Of a stretch of 9,509 nt of DNA, positions 1 through 6,597 are shown piece by piece. The stretch is from CBDUXZ01 sp965371325 [NCBI: uncultured bacterium] (GTDB lineage: Bacteria > JAUYMQ01), in contig CBDUXZ010000043.1 of the NCBI GenBank assembly GCA_965371325.1, positions 1 through 9,509 on the forward strand. The letters are read 5' to 3'. How positions within the stretch are numbered: the stretch's first letter is position 1; every line of letters begins with the position of its first letter. The translations under genes were made by a program, and so were the position numbers. The notes beneath the pieces were generated by a model. That model did no database searches, was not told the origin of the DNA, and worked only from the letters and a program-made list of their open reading frames with translations.

Positions 1-164
1 AGGCGGCCGTGAAATCCACGGAGAAACACGAAGCCAAGGATCTTTCCGAGAAGGGGAAGAAGCTCAAGGAGGACATGGATGAGCTCGTCGACGAGATCGA
101 CGAGGTGCTGGAAGAAAACGCCGAGGAGTTCGTGAAGAACTACATTCAGCGGGGAGGCGAGTAA
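1..164 (+). CDS. pup: Prokaryotic ubiquitin-like protein Pup (C-terminal part, 5' end outside window)
   Basis: Pup is a small, mostly disordered tag that PafA joins to lysines of proteins destined for the bacterial proteasome. Reading from base 3, 53 residues are visible up to TAA at 162-164. The last part (DEIDEVLEENAEEF, then VKNYIQRGGE) matches the conserved C-terminal Pup signature. The coiled-coil-prone segment before it is where the ATPase ARC/Mpa grips Pup in known systems. Usual Pup length is about 60-70 residues, so roughly ten N-terminal residues lie outside the window; a GTG at base 9 would give an unusually short form. The tag ends in Gly-Gly-Glu, not Gly-Gly-Gln, so it should be ligation-competent without deamidation by Dop. 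The visible part is lysine-rich and highly charged. Only one base separates its stop from the prcB start, and its Gly-Gly codons double as the prcB ribosome binding site. Confidence 0.95.
   Translation, partial: AAVKSTEKHEAKDLSEKGKKLKEDMDELVDEIDEVLEENAEEFVKNYIQRGGE
151..157 (+). promoter_or_regulatory. Ribosome binding site of prcB inside the last codons of pup
   Basis: The string GGGGAGG lies 8 bases before the TTG at 166 and is a strong Shine-Dalgarno match. It falls on the codons for the Arg-Gly-Gly end of Pup. This supports the TTG start of prcB and suggests that ribosomes finishing pup restart on prcB. Confidence 0.7.
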
Positions 165-165
165 A

Positions 166-969
166 TTGCGCTTCGGGGGAATACGCTACGATGGCTCGTC
201 CTTCATCGAGCTTTTGACGCGCGAGCACGGGGAGCTTTCACCCAGGCTTGATCTCGCACCGGATGCCGGGGAGAAGCTCTCGGGGAGCGTCCCTCACGGG
301 ACAACCGTGGTGTCGCTGAAATACGCCGATGGCGCGCTCATTGCCGGAGACCGCCTTGCCACCGAGGGTTATCAGGTCGCGATGCGGACCATCGAAAAGG
401 TCTTCAAGACCGATGAGCACTCGGCCATGGCGATCGCTGGAGCGGCAGGGCCCTGTGTGGAGATGGCCCGTCTCTTCCGGATCGAGCTGGAGCACTATGA
501 AAAACTTGAAGGGGTGGAGCTCGATCTCGAAGGGAAGGCCAATAAACTCGGCCAGATGATCCGTCAGAACCTGCCGATGGCGATGCAGGGACTGGTCGTG
601 GTGCCGATCTTCACCGGATACGATCTCAAGCAGGCGATGGGGCGGATCTTCAAGTACGACGTGACGGGTGGACACTACGAGGAAATCGACTACTACGCGA
701 TCGGCTCCGGGGGGAAGGATGCCCGCAGCTCCCTGAAGAAGATCTACAAGCAGGGCGGGAACGAGGAAAGCGCGGTGCGTATGGTTCTGGAGGCGCTTTT
801 CGACGCGGCGGATGAAGATCGGGGGACGGGCGGCGTGGATACCATTCGGGGGATCTATCCCACCATCAAGCTGGTCACCAGGAAAGGCATCTCCGATATC
901 GGTCAGGATCGGATAAAGGCCGCTTTCGAGGAGATCGTAAAAGGTCGCCGGGCGGAGGAGGCTGCCTGA
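166..969 (+). CDS. prcB: 20S proteasome beta subunit PrcB (N-terminal nucleophile protease)
   Basis: This is the catalytic subunit of the bacterial 20S proteasome, made as a precursor that cleaves itself during assembly. The 267-residue product has a propeptide of 45 residues ending in PHG; the mature protein should begin at Thr46 in HGTTVVSLKY. Counting Thr46 as 1, Asp62 is Asp17 and Lys78 is Lys33, the classical catalytic partners. ELEHYEKLEGV and AMQGL are typical of bacterial PrcB, as is the GSGG segment before the SSLKK stretch. The DAADEDRGTGG segment corresponds to the conserved C-terminal active-site-supporting region. The TTG start is chosen because a strong Shine-Dalgarno lies 8 bases upstream and because it gives a normal propeptide length. 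The end overlaps the prcA start by one base (TGATG). It should assemble with PrcA as two inner beta rings in the cytoplasm. Identification is secure. Confidence 0.96.
   Translation: MRFGGIRYDGSSFIELLTREHGELSPRLDLAPDAGEKLSGSVPHGTTVVSLKYADGALIAGDRLATEGYQVAMRTIEKVFKTDEHSAMAIAGAAGPCVEMARLFRIELEHYEKLEGVELDLEGKANKLGQMIRQNLPMAMQGLVVVPIFTGYDLKQAMGRIFKYDVTGGHYEEIDYYAIGSGGKDARSSLKKIYKQGGNEESAVRMVLEALFDAADEDRGTGGVDTIRGIYPTIKLVTRKGISDIGQDRIKAAFEEIVKGRRAEEAA
954..961 (+). promoter_or_regulatory. Ribosome binding site of prcA inside the end of prcB
   Basis: GGAGGAGG sits 7 bases before the prcA ATG at 969 and lies within the last codons of prcB. With the 1-base stop/start overlap, this points to coupled translation of alpha and beta subunits, which are needed in equal numbers. 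Confidence 0.7.
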
Positions 970-1667
970 TGGCATTTCCCTTCTACGTTTCGCCCGAGCA
1001 GATGATGCAGGACAAGGCGGAGTACGCCCGGAAGGGCATCGCTCGCGGCAAATCGATAATTGCCATCGAATACGAAGACGGCGTGGCGATGGTGGCTGAA
1101 AACCCGAGTTCAAGCCTCTCGAAACTGTCCGAAATATACGACCAGATCGCCTTCGCGGGGGTTGGCAAGTACAGTGAGTTCGAAAATCTCCGCAAGGTCG
1201 GAATTCGCTACGCCGACGTGAAAGGGTACGCCTACAGTCGCCATGATGTGACGGCAAAGTCGCTCGCGAACGCGTACTCGCAGGCCATCGGACAGGTCTT
1301 CACGCAGGAGATGAAGCCGCTCGAGGTCGAGATTCTCGTGGTGGAGGTGAGCGAGGATGAAGGGCGGACCGCCATGTATCACATCCTTTATGACGGAACG
1401 ATTACCGACTATCACCGCTTTGTCGTCATGGGTGGCGCCAAAGACGCCTCCATGGCGCTCCTGGAGGAGTCCTACCGCGACGGCATGACATTTCAGCAGG
1501 CAATTCAACTCTGCTGCAAGGCGCTTCTGAAGACCAACGGCAGTAAGGAACTAACCGCCGAGACACTCGAGATAGCGATTCTCGACAAGAAGCGGGAGGG
1601 GCGACAGTTCCGGCGAGTTAAGGGTGATGAGATCCGTCAACTTCTGGGGGATGGCGGGAGCGCCTGA
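969..1667 (+). CDS. prcA: 20S proteasome alpha subunit PrcA
   Basis: PrcA forms the outer seven-membered rings of the proteasome core. It gates substrate entry and docks the ATPase ring; it is not itself catalytic. The 232-residue product starts MAFPFYVSPEQMMQDKAEYARKG, the gate-forming tail and first helix typical of bacterial PrcA, followed by GIARGKS. Lys67 in GVGKYSEFENLR corresponds by position to the alpha-subunit pocket lysine that receives C-terminal HbYX-type tails of proteasome activators. RGYAYDRRDVT of the mycobacterial protein has its counterpart at about residues 86-96 (KGYAYSRHDVT), and HFVVMGG its counterpart near residue 157. There is no Thr nucleophile, as expected for alpha. 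Length is slightly shorter than the mycobacterial homologue, lacking its acidic/serine-rich C-terminal tail. It overlaps prcB by one base and lies three bases before pafA. Confidence 0.96.
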   Translation: MAFPFYVSPEQMMQDKAEYARKGIARGKSIIAIEYEDGVAMVAENPSSSLSKLSEIYDQIAFAGVGKYSEFENLRKVGIRYADVKGYAYSRHDVTAKSLANAYSQAIGQVFTQEMKPLEVEILVVEVSEDEGRTAMYHILYDGTITDYHRFVVMGGAKDASMALLEESYRDGMTFQQAIQLCCKALLKTNGSKELTAETLEIAILDKKREGRQFRRVKGDEIRQLLGDGGSA

Positions 1668-1670
1668 GGT

Positions 1671-3077
1671 ATGCGAAAAAGAATCTTCGGCTTGGAGAAC
1701 GAGTACGGGATCGTCTTTACTCCCGAAGGGCGGAAGACCCTCCCGGTCGAGAAGGCCATCCGCTTTCTCTTTGAAAAGCTCATCACCACCGAACACTTCC
1801 TCAATGTCTTCCTCGAGAACGGCGCCCGGTTCTACCAGGATACGGGCTGCCATCCCGAATACGCCACGCCCGAGTGCGCCTCACCCCGCGACCTGGTTCT
1901 CTATGATCGCGCCGGTGAACGCATCCTCGAAGACCTGCAGGCATACGCCGAGAGCAAGGTTCGCGAGGACGGTGTCGCCGGGACGCTATCGATCTTCAAG
2001 AACAACACCGATTTTGTCGGGAACTCCTACGGCTGTCACGAGAACTATCTCGTGGATCGGGACGTCGATTTCTACTACCTGGCCGAGCAGCTAATCCCAT
2101 TCCTCGTCACGAGGCAGATCTACACCGGTGCGGGAAAAGTCTTTCAGACCCAGGATGGCGTTCACTACTGCATCAGCCAGCGCGCCCAGCACATCTACCA
2201 GAAGATCTCCGGCACCACGACGAACGACCGGAGCATCATCAACACGCGGGATGAGCCCCATGCCGACAGGGAGAAGTATCGCCGCCTGCATGTGATAGTC
2301 GGCGATTCGAACATGTCGGAGTATACGAATTTTCTCAAGGTCGGAACGGCAGCGGTCGTCCTTCAGATGATCGAGGACAACTTCATCAAGAAAGATTTGA
2401 CGTTGAGGAACCCGGTCAAGTCGATCAAGGACATCTCTTACGATGTAACCTGCAAGAAACGCCTGCGGCTCGACAACGGGAAGGAGTACAGCCCCATCGA
2501 GATTCAGAGGGAGTACCTCGAACTGGCGCAGGATTACCAGGAGCGCTACGGCGTGGATGATCAGCTAAAGGACGTGATCCAGAAATGGGCTTACGTGCTG
2601 GAGCACCTGGAGAAGGATCCCCACGCTCTGAACAAGGAGATAGACTGGGTGATCAAACGGCGTATGATCGAAGAGTACCTCGAGCGCCGGAATCTCCGCT
2701 GGACGTCCCCGCGCGTGTACATGATGGATCTCCAGTTCCACGACATCCGTCAGGACAAGGGGCTCTTCTATCTCCTGGAACGCACGGGGCGTGCCGATCG
2801 GATCCTGAACGATGAAGAGATCGAACACGCGAAGGAGCACCCGCCGTCGGATACCCGCGCCAAGCTGAGGGGCGACTTTATCAAGCTGGCCCGTAAGAAC
2901 AACATCCAGTATGATCTTGACTGGTCCAATATCCGACTCGGCAACCTCCTGAACGTTCGTGTGATCTGCAACAATCCCTTCGAGACCGACACCGAGAAGG
3001 TGACCGAACTTGTTCGCACTATCCAGAAGACGAATCTCCGAAAAACATCCCTTTCGAAGCTGGTTATCCAGAGCTGA
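1671..3077 (+). CDS. pafA: Pup--protein ligase PafA
   Basis: PafA is the only known Pup ligase. It uses ATP to phosphorylate the C-terminal Glu of Pup and then forms an isopeptide bond with a target lysine. It is related to glutamine synthetase and gamma-glutamyl-cysteine ligases. The 468-residue product shows GLENEYG at 7-13 (Glu9 as a Mg/ATP ligand), RFYQDTGCHPEYATPE at 53-68 with Asp57 in the place of the catalytic base, NNTDFVGNSYGCHENY at 111-126, GAGK at 153-156, and the INTRDEPHAD then EKYRRLHVIVGDSNMSE stretch at 190-217. EIDWVIKRR follows in the C-terminal half. It lacks the inserted loop seen after the N-terminal motif in the depupylase Dop, and overall resemblance is clearly to PafA. 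ATG follows the prcA stop by three bases with GGCGGGAG upstream. In mycobacteria pafA lies several genes away from prcA; here it is in the same operon. Confidence 0.95.
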   Translation: MRKRIFGLENEYGIVFTPEGRKTLPVEKAIRFLFEKLITTEHFLNVFLENGARFYQDTGCHPEYATPECASPRDLVLYDRAGERILEDLQAYAESKVREDGVAGTLSIFKNNTDFVGNSYGCHENYLVDRDVDFYYLAEQLIPFLVTRQIYTGAGKVFQTQDGVHYCISQRAQHIYQKISGTTTNDRSIINTRDEPHADREKYRRLHVIVGDSNMSEYTNFLKVGTAAVVLQMIEDNFIKKDLTLRNPVKSIKDISYDVTCKKRLRLDNGKEYSPIEIQREYLELAQDYQERYGVDDQLKDVIQKWAYVLEHLEKDPHALNKEIDWVIKRRMIEEYLERRNLRWTSPRVYMMDLQFHDIRQDKGLFYLLERTGRADRILNDEEIEHAKEHPPSDTRAKLRGDFIKLARKNNIQYDLDWSNIRLGNLLNVRVICNNPFETDTEKVTELVRTIQKTNLRKTSLSKLVIQS

Positions 3078-3149
3078 AGCTGCGCCTTCCAGCCACGGTT
3101 GCATCGTGCGCGGACCGGGCGGCGGCCGGTAGGGGCGAATGATCCGTTT

Positions 3150-4898
3150 ATGTCACCCCTAGACATCTCGAGTGCGAAGGCGCTCCCGAAGAGGCAATCC
3201 ACACAGCGCAATACTATCCCCGCCGTCCCCGAGCCTGCCGAACCCTCGCGTCGCGTAGCGGTTCTCATTGTGCTTGTAGCCGTCATCGCCTGCTACATCC
3301 CCTTTCTGGACAAGGCTTTCCACATCGATGATCCGGTGTATCTGCGGGTGGCGCAGGAGATTGTGCGCGACCCAGCCAACTTCCACGGCTTCGATATCAA
3401 CTGGTACGGCTATTTCGCGCCGATGTACGAGGTCAACAAGAACCCGCCTCTCGTCAGCTTCTACATCGCCGTCGCCGCCGGGCTTCTGGGGTGGAGTGAG
3501 CAGGGGGTTCACCTCGCCATGCTCCTCCCCGCGCTCGCCGCCATCCTCGGGACGTACTTTCTCGCCCGCCGACTGGGGGCGGATCCGCTGATCGCATCGC
3601 TTGCCACCTGGCTGACGCCGGTTGTCCTCGTCTCGAGCACGACTGTCATGTCCGACGTCCTGATGTTGTCCCTGTGGTGCTGGGCGACCCTCCTCTGGGT
3701 CCGCGGGCTGGAGGAGAAGCGAGCAGCTCTGCTGATCGCAGCGGGAGTCCTTTCGGGTCTTTGCCCGCTCGCAAAATACTTCGGCCTTGCTCTCGCGCCA
3801 TTGCTCCTCGCCTATGCGCTCTTTCGGGAGCGAAGAATTGGTGTGTGGATTCTCACATTTTTGATCCCGGTTGCCGTGGTGGGCGCATACCAGCTTTTCG
3901 TCCGCTCGGCCTACGGATGGGATGCGCTGATGGACGTGGCCGGTTACGCGCTTACTCTCGAATCGAAGGGGAGGTACGGCTTCCTGGAGAAGATATTGGT
4001 CGGTCTCGTCTTCATGGGCGGATGCCTGCTCACGAGCATTTTCTTTGCCCCCCTTCTCTGGTCCAGGCGGGTTCTGCTCGGGGGGCTCGCCGCCCTTCTG
4101 GCGGGTGCCGCACTCATCCCTGCCATGGGAGAGCTCGGTACTTTCTCACTGACCACCGAAGCGGGAGTCCGGTGGGGGGTCGCTTTTCAGATAGCGCTGT
4201 TCTCCCTTGCGGGTCTCCACGTTCTTGCGCTTGCCATCACCGACTTCTATCGGCGGCGGGATGCGGGGGCGTTTCTTCTCCTCTTGTGGGTGGGGGGCGT
4301 CTGGATCTTCGAGAGCTTCACGAACTGGACCACCACTGCGCGGGCCGTGCTGCCGGCAGCGCCTGCGGTCGCTATCCTCCTGGCGCGACGTCTTTCCCTC
4401 CGGGCGGGGGGTGATGTCAGGATTCGCTGGCCGCGGGTGGCGTTCCCGCTAATCGCCGGGCTCATCGTCTCCGTCGCGGTGGCCAGGGCCGACTACCAGC
4501 TTGCGGCGACAGCGCGGACGGCGGCGACGAAACTATCTGCCAGGTACGCGACGGGGAACAACCACCTGTTCTTCCAGGGCGGATGGGGATTCCAGCACTA
4601 CATGGAACGGGCGGGGGGCACCCGTACGAGCTGGGACGGAACGCGCTTCACCCCGGGCGACATGTTGTTCGTTCCGGGCCAGGGGTCGAATCTCTTTCCA
4701 CCGCCCCGCAACTTCACCCGCCTCCTCGAGGAGGTCAAGTATTCCACGACGTCCTGGCTCTCGGTCATGTCCAAGCCGGACGGTGCGGGCTTCTATGCGT
4801 CCCTGTTCGGTCCTCTGCCATTCGTCGTCGGGCCCACATCGCCCGAACGGTACTTCGTATTCGCGGTTGAAAAACCCTTCGTGCTGAAAAAGGAATAG
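3150..4898 (+). CDS. GT-C family membrane glycosyltransferase (PMT/ArnT-like)
   Basis: This is an integral membrane protein of 582 residues from the ATG at 3150. It has about a dozen hydrophobic segments across its first three quarters, starting near residue 36, and a soluble C-terminal part of about 135 residues. After the first membrane segment comes FHIDDPVYL with a paired Asp at 60-61, the position of the catalytic acidic residues in GT-C enzymes. NKNPPLVSFY near 96-105 resembles the HPPL-type motif of PMT_2 enzymes, and ARAVLPAAPA near 397-406 the late membrane motif. Such enzymes move a sugar from a polyprenyl-phosphate carrier to lipid, glycan or protein outside the membrane; donor and acceptor cannot be told here. 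A TTG at 3099 would add 17 residues but has no visible Shine-Dalgarno. AGGGG at 3131 lies rather far from the ATG, so the start is tentative. It follows pafA by 72 bases with no clear terminator, so co-transcription is possible, but no functional link to pupylation is known. Confidence 0.8.
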   Translation: MSPLDISSAKALPKRQSTQRNTIPAVPEPAEPSRRVAVLIVLVAVIACYIPFLDKAFHIDDPVYLRVAQEIVRDPANFHGFDINWYGYFAPMYEVNKNPPLVSFYIAVAAGLLGWSEQGVHLAMLLPALAAILGTYFLARRLGADPLIASLATWLTPVVLVSSTTVMSDVLMLSLWCWATLLWVRGLEEKRAALLIAAGVLSGLCPLAKYFGLALAPLLLAYALFRERRIGVWILTFLIPVAVVGAYQLFVRSAYGWDALMDVAGYALTLESKGRYGFLEKILVGLVFMGGCLLTSIFFAPLLWSRRVLLGGLAALLAGAALIPAMGELGTFSLTTEAGVRWGVAFQIALFSLAGLHVLALAITDFYRRRDAGAFLLLLWVGGVWIFESFTNWTTTARAVLPAAPAVAILLARRLSLRAGGDVRIRWPRVAFPLIAGLIVSVAVARADYQLAATARTAATKLSARYATGNNHLFFQGGWGFQHYMERAGGTRTSWDGTRFTPGDMLFVPGQGSNLFPPPRNFTRLLEEVKYSTTSWLSVMSKPDGAGFYASLFGPLPFVVGPTSPERYFVFAVEKPFVLKKE

Positions 4899-4912
4899 CC
4901 CCGCGAGGAATC

Positions 4913-5989
4913 TTATTCCGGAGCCGTGGCGCGCGGTGAGCGCCGGCTCTTCTGGTAACGGAAGACGGCGCGGTTGTGCTCGCTGAGCGTACGCGAGAAG
5001 TGGTGGGAGCCATCTTTGCGACTGACGAAATAGAGATAGTCCTCGGAGGCGGGATTGAGCACGGCCAGAAGGGCGGCCCGGCCCGGATTGGCGATCGGCC
5101 CCGGGGGGAGGCCGGGTTCGGTGTAGGTGTTGTACGGGGTGGGTGTTTCCAGCTGCTTGCGTGTGAGGTTGCCGTCGAAGTCCGGGATTCCGTAGATGAC
5201 GGTCGGATCGCTCTGAAGCAGCATCCTCCTCTTGAGACGGTTAAGGAAAACGGCGGCGATCAATGCACGCTCCTCCGGGGCGCCCGTCTCCTTCTCCACG
5301 ATCGAAGCGAGCGTCACAATCGCGTGAACGTCTAGGTTGCCTGCTGACCCGCCCCCGGTTTCACGGACCGCTGCGTAGACTTCCCGGAAACGCGACACGA
5401 GAAGGGCCAGGACCGCCTCCTCCGTCATCTGCCGCGTGAGCGCGTAGGTGTCGGGAAAGCAGTAGCCCTCGAGCGTTTTCTGCAGAATGCCCAGTGAACG
5501 GGTGAAGTCCGGATCCCGGGCCAGCGCGATCAGACGGTGCGGCGACACGATTCCCAGATTGCCGATGGCCTCCGCCATCTCGGCGATGGTCCACCCTTCG
5601 TTGAGGGTCACGTAGTGAGCCATCGGGCGTCCGGTCTCAAGGGTCTCGATGACCTGCCAGGGGGTGATCCCCTCCTCGAACTCGTATTCTCCCGCCTTGA
5701 GACTCCCCTCGGTGCCGCGCGCGAAGGCAAGCGCCATGAAGAGCCACGGTCTGTCGATCACACGCTGATCTTCGAGATGCCGCGCGATTGCCTTGAGCCC
5801 GGATCCCCGCGAAATTTCGAGAACGCGCGGCAGGCCCGACAGGGGACCGGGAGAGTGCGCGTAGTGATAGATGGTCAGCGCGGACAGGAGTGCGAGCACC
5901 GCGAGCGCCACGAGAACGAAGATCGCCCCTGACCGCCCTCCGGGCGGCGCTACGGGTGGCGGGGTCGGCCGGGAGGCGGTTTCCGTCAT
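4913..5989 (-). CDS. mltG: Endolytic murein transglycosylase MltG (YceG-like)
   Basis: MltG cuts nascent peptidoglycan strands inside the chain and is thought to set glycan strand length at the inner membrane. The 358-residue product has a proline-rich cytoplasmic N-terminus, a single membrane anchor at about 21-41, a LysM-like region at about 55-120, and the YceG catalytic domain. Signature motifs are LEGYCFPDTY at 173-182, ASIVEKET at 228-235 with Glu232 as the expected catalytic residue (counterpart of E. coli Glu218), LQSDPTVIYG at 258-267, and YNTY plus GLPPGPIANPG at 286-303. The Cys in LEGYCFPDTY is a minor departure from the common LEGF-x-FPDTY. Its ATG overlaps the ruvX stop by four bases (ATGA), implying translational coupling. 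The ruvX-mltG pairing also occurs in Bacillus as yrrK-yrrL. It ends 14 bases from the convergent glycosyltransferase gene. Confidence 0.95.
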   Translation of the reverse strand: MTETASRPTPPPVAPPGGRSGAIFVLVALAVLALLSALTIYHYAHSPGPLSGLPRVLEISRGSGLKAIARHLEDQRVIDRPWLFMALAFARGTEGSLKAGEYEFEEGITPWQVIETLETGRPMAHYVTLNEGWTIAEMAEAIGNLGIVSPHRLIALARDPDFTRSLGILQKTLEGYCFPDTYALTRQMTEEAVLALLVSRFREVYAAVRETGGGSAGNLDVHAIVTLASIVEKETGAPEERALIAAVFLNRLKRRMLLQSDPTVIYGIPDFDGNLTRKQLETPTPYNTYTEPGLPPGPIANPGRAALLAVLNPASEDYLYFVSRKDGSHHFSRTLSEHNRAVFRYQKSRRSPRATAPE

Positions 5990-6411
5990 TTGGCGCGGGT
6001 CCGCTTCAGGGATTCGAGATAGCCCTCGAGGATGAGCTGCGCGGCGATTCGATCACCGATCTCGAGCCGCTTCTTCCTGCTGAGGTTCCCCTCCGCCATA
6101 ACGCGCTCAGCCGCCACCGTCGTCAGCCTTTCGTCCCATGTATCAACCGGGAGATCGAGGACATCGCTGAGGCTCTTGGCGAAAGCAAGCGCCTCCCTGG
6201 CGGCGGGCCCGAGGGTCCCGTCCATATTTCGGGGGAGACCCACGACGACACGCTCCGCCTCATACTTTTCCACCAGTTCGCGGATGGCGTTGATCAGCGC
6301 GCTGCGCCCCGTCGGTTTGAGGGTGGGCAGACCCTGGGCCGTGAGCCCGAGGGGATCGCTGACGGCAACGCCGACACGGCGCGTGCCGAGATCAAGAGCA
6401 ATGATTCGCAT
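5986..6411 (-). CDS. ruvX: RuvX/YqgF family nuclease (pre-16S rRNA processing)
   Basis: This is an RNase H-fold protein of the YqgF/RuvX family, implicated in 5' maturation of pre-16S rRNA and proposed earlier as a Holliday-junction resolvase. The 141-residue product begins MRIIALDLGTRRVGVAVSD with Asp7 as the first acidic residue. VVVGLPRNMDGT follows at about 55-66, DERLTTVAAER at 93-103, and IGDRIAAQLILEGYL at 118-132 with Asp120 as the last acidic residue, so the full active-site set is present. The frame stays open upstream to an ATG at 6489. The extra 26 residues do not resemble the family, and that start would lie on the -35 element of the predicted promoter, so the ATG at 6409-6411 is preferred; an ATG at 6430-6432 is a second option. 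No strong Shine-Dalgarno decides between them. It is first in a two-gene operon with mltG. Confidence 0.93.
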   Translation of the reverse strand: MRIIALDLGTRRVGVAVSDPLGLTAQGLPTLKPTGRSALINAIRELVEKYEAERVVVGLPRNMDGTLGPAAREALAFAKSLSDVLDLPVDTWDERLTTVAAERVMAEGNLSRKKRLEIGDRIAAQLILEGYLESLKRTRAK

Positions 6412-6460
6412 GGGTGGACGCTGGCTCTCCATGGGACTGGAACAGGGGCGACCTGCGCGA

Positions 6461-6489
6461 ATTATGGCCAGAGGGGCGGGGCGAATCAA
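6461..6489 (-). promoter_or_regulatory. Predicted sigma70-like promoter of ruvX-mltG
   Basis: On the minus strand, TTGATT (6489-6484, four of six matches to TTGACA) and CATAAT (6466-6461, five of six to TATAAT) are separated by exactly 17 bases. Transcription would start near 6454, giving a leader of about 43 bases before the ruvX ATG at 6411. The match assumes an E. coli-like housekeeping sigma factor, which is unproven for this organism. Confidence 0.45.
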
Positions 6490-6584
6490 CCTCCCGGAGG
6501 GATGCTAAAGCTTTCCCCTGCCCTCTCCGAAGAAACTAAGGAGCGGGGTTAAGGGGCCCTCGGACTCACCCGGCGAGCGCTCTT

Positions 6585-6592
6585 AGGGGAGG
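6585..6592 (+). promoter_or_regulatory. Ribosome binding site deciding a TTG start
   Basis: AGGGGAGG lies 5 bases before the TTG at 6598. It supports TTG as the real start of the HEAT-repeat gene; the next in-frame ATG, around residue 16, would delete the first helix of the first repeat. Confidence 0.65.
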
Positions 6593-6597
6593 CGACA

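Noticed and set aside
238-1257. Long minus-strand open frame (339 codons) antisense to prcB/prcA
   Set aside because: It is rich in Arg, Pro and His, with no recognisable motif, and lies opposite two secure proteasome genes. This is a frame shadow common in GC-rich DNA.
1671-3077. Could the ligase gene be dop instead of pafA?
   Set aside because: Dop has a longer product with an inserted loop near the N-terminus. The motifs here (RFYQDTGCHPEYATPE, NNTDFVGNSYGCHENY, EIDWVIKRR) follow PafA.
3113-3129. Inverted repeat ACCGG...CCGGT after pafA
   Set aside because: A 5-pair stem with no T-tract in a GC-rich stretch; expected by chance, so not called a terminator.
4892-4919. Possible terminator hairpin between the convergent glycosyltransferase and mltG genes (GGAATA pairing TATTCC, or GGAAT-ctt-ATTCC)
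   Set aside because: The stem is only 5-6 AT-rich pairs, partly inside coding sequence, without a T-run. It is too weak to call.
6507-6514. Palindrome AAAGCTTT in the ruvX/HEAT intergenic region as an operator
   Set aside because: An 8-base palindrome with no second copy nearby; not distinguishable from chance.
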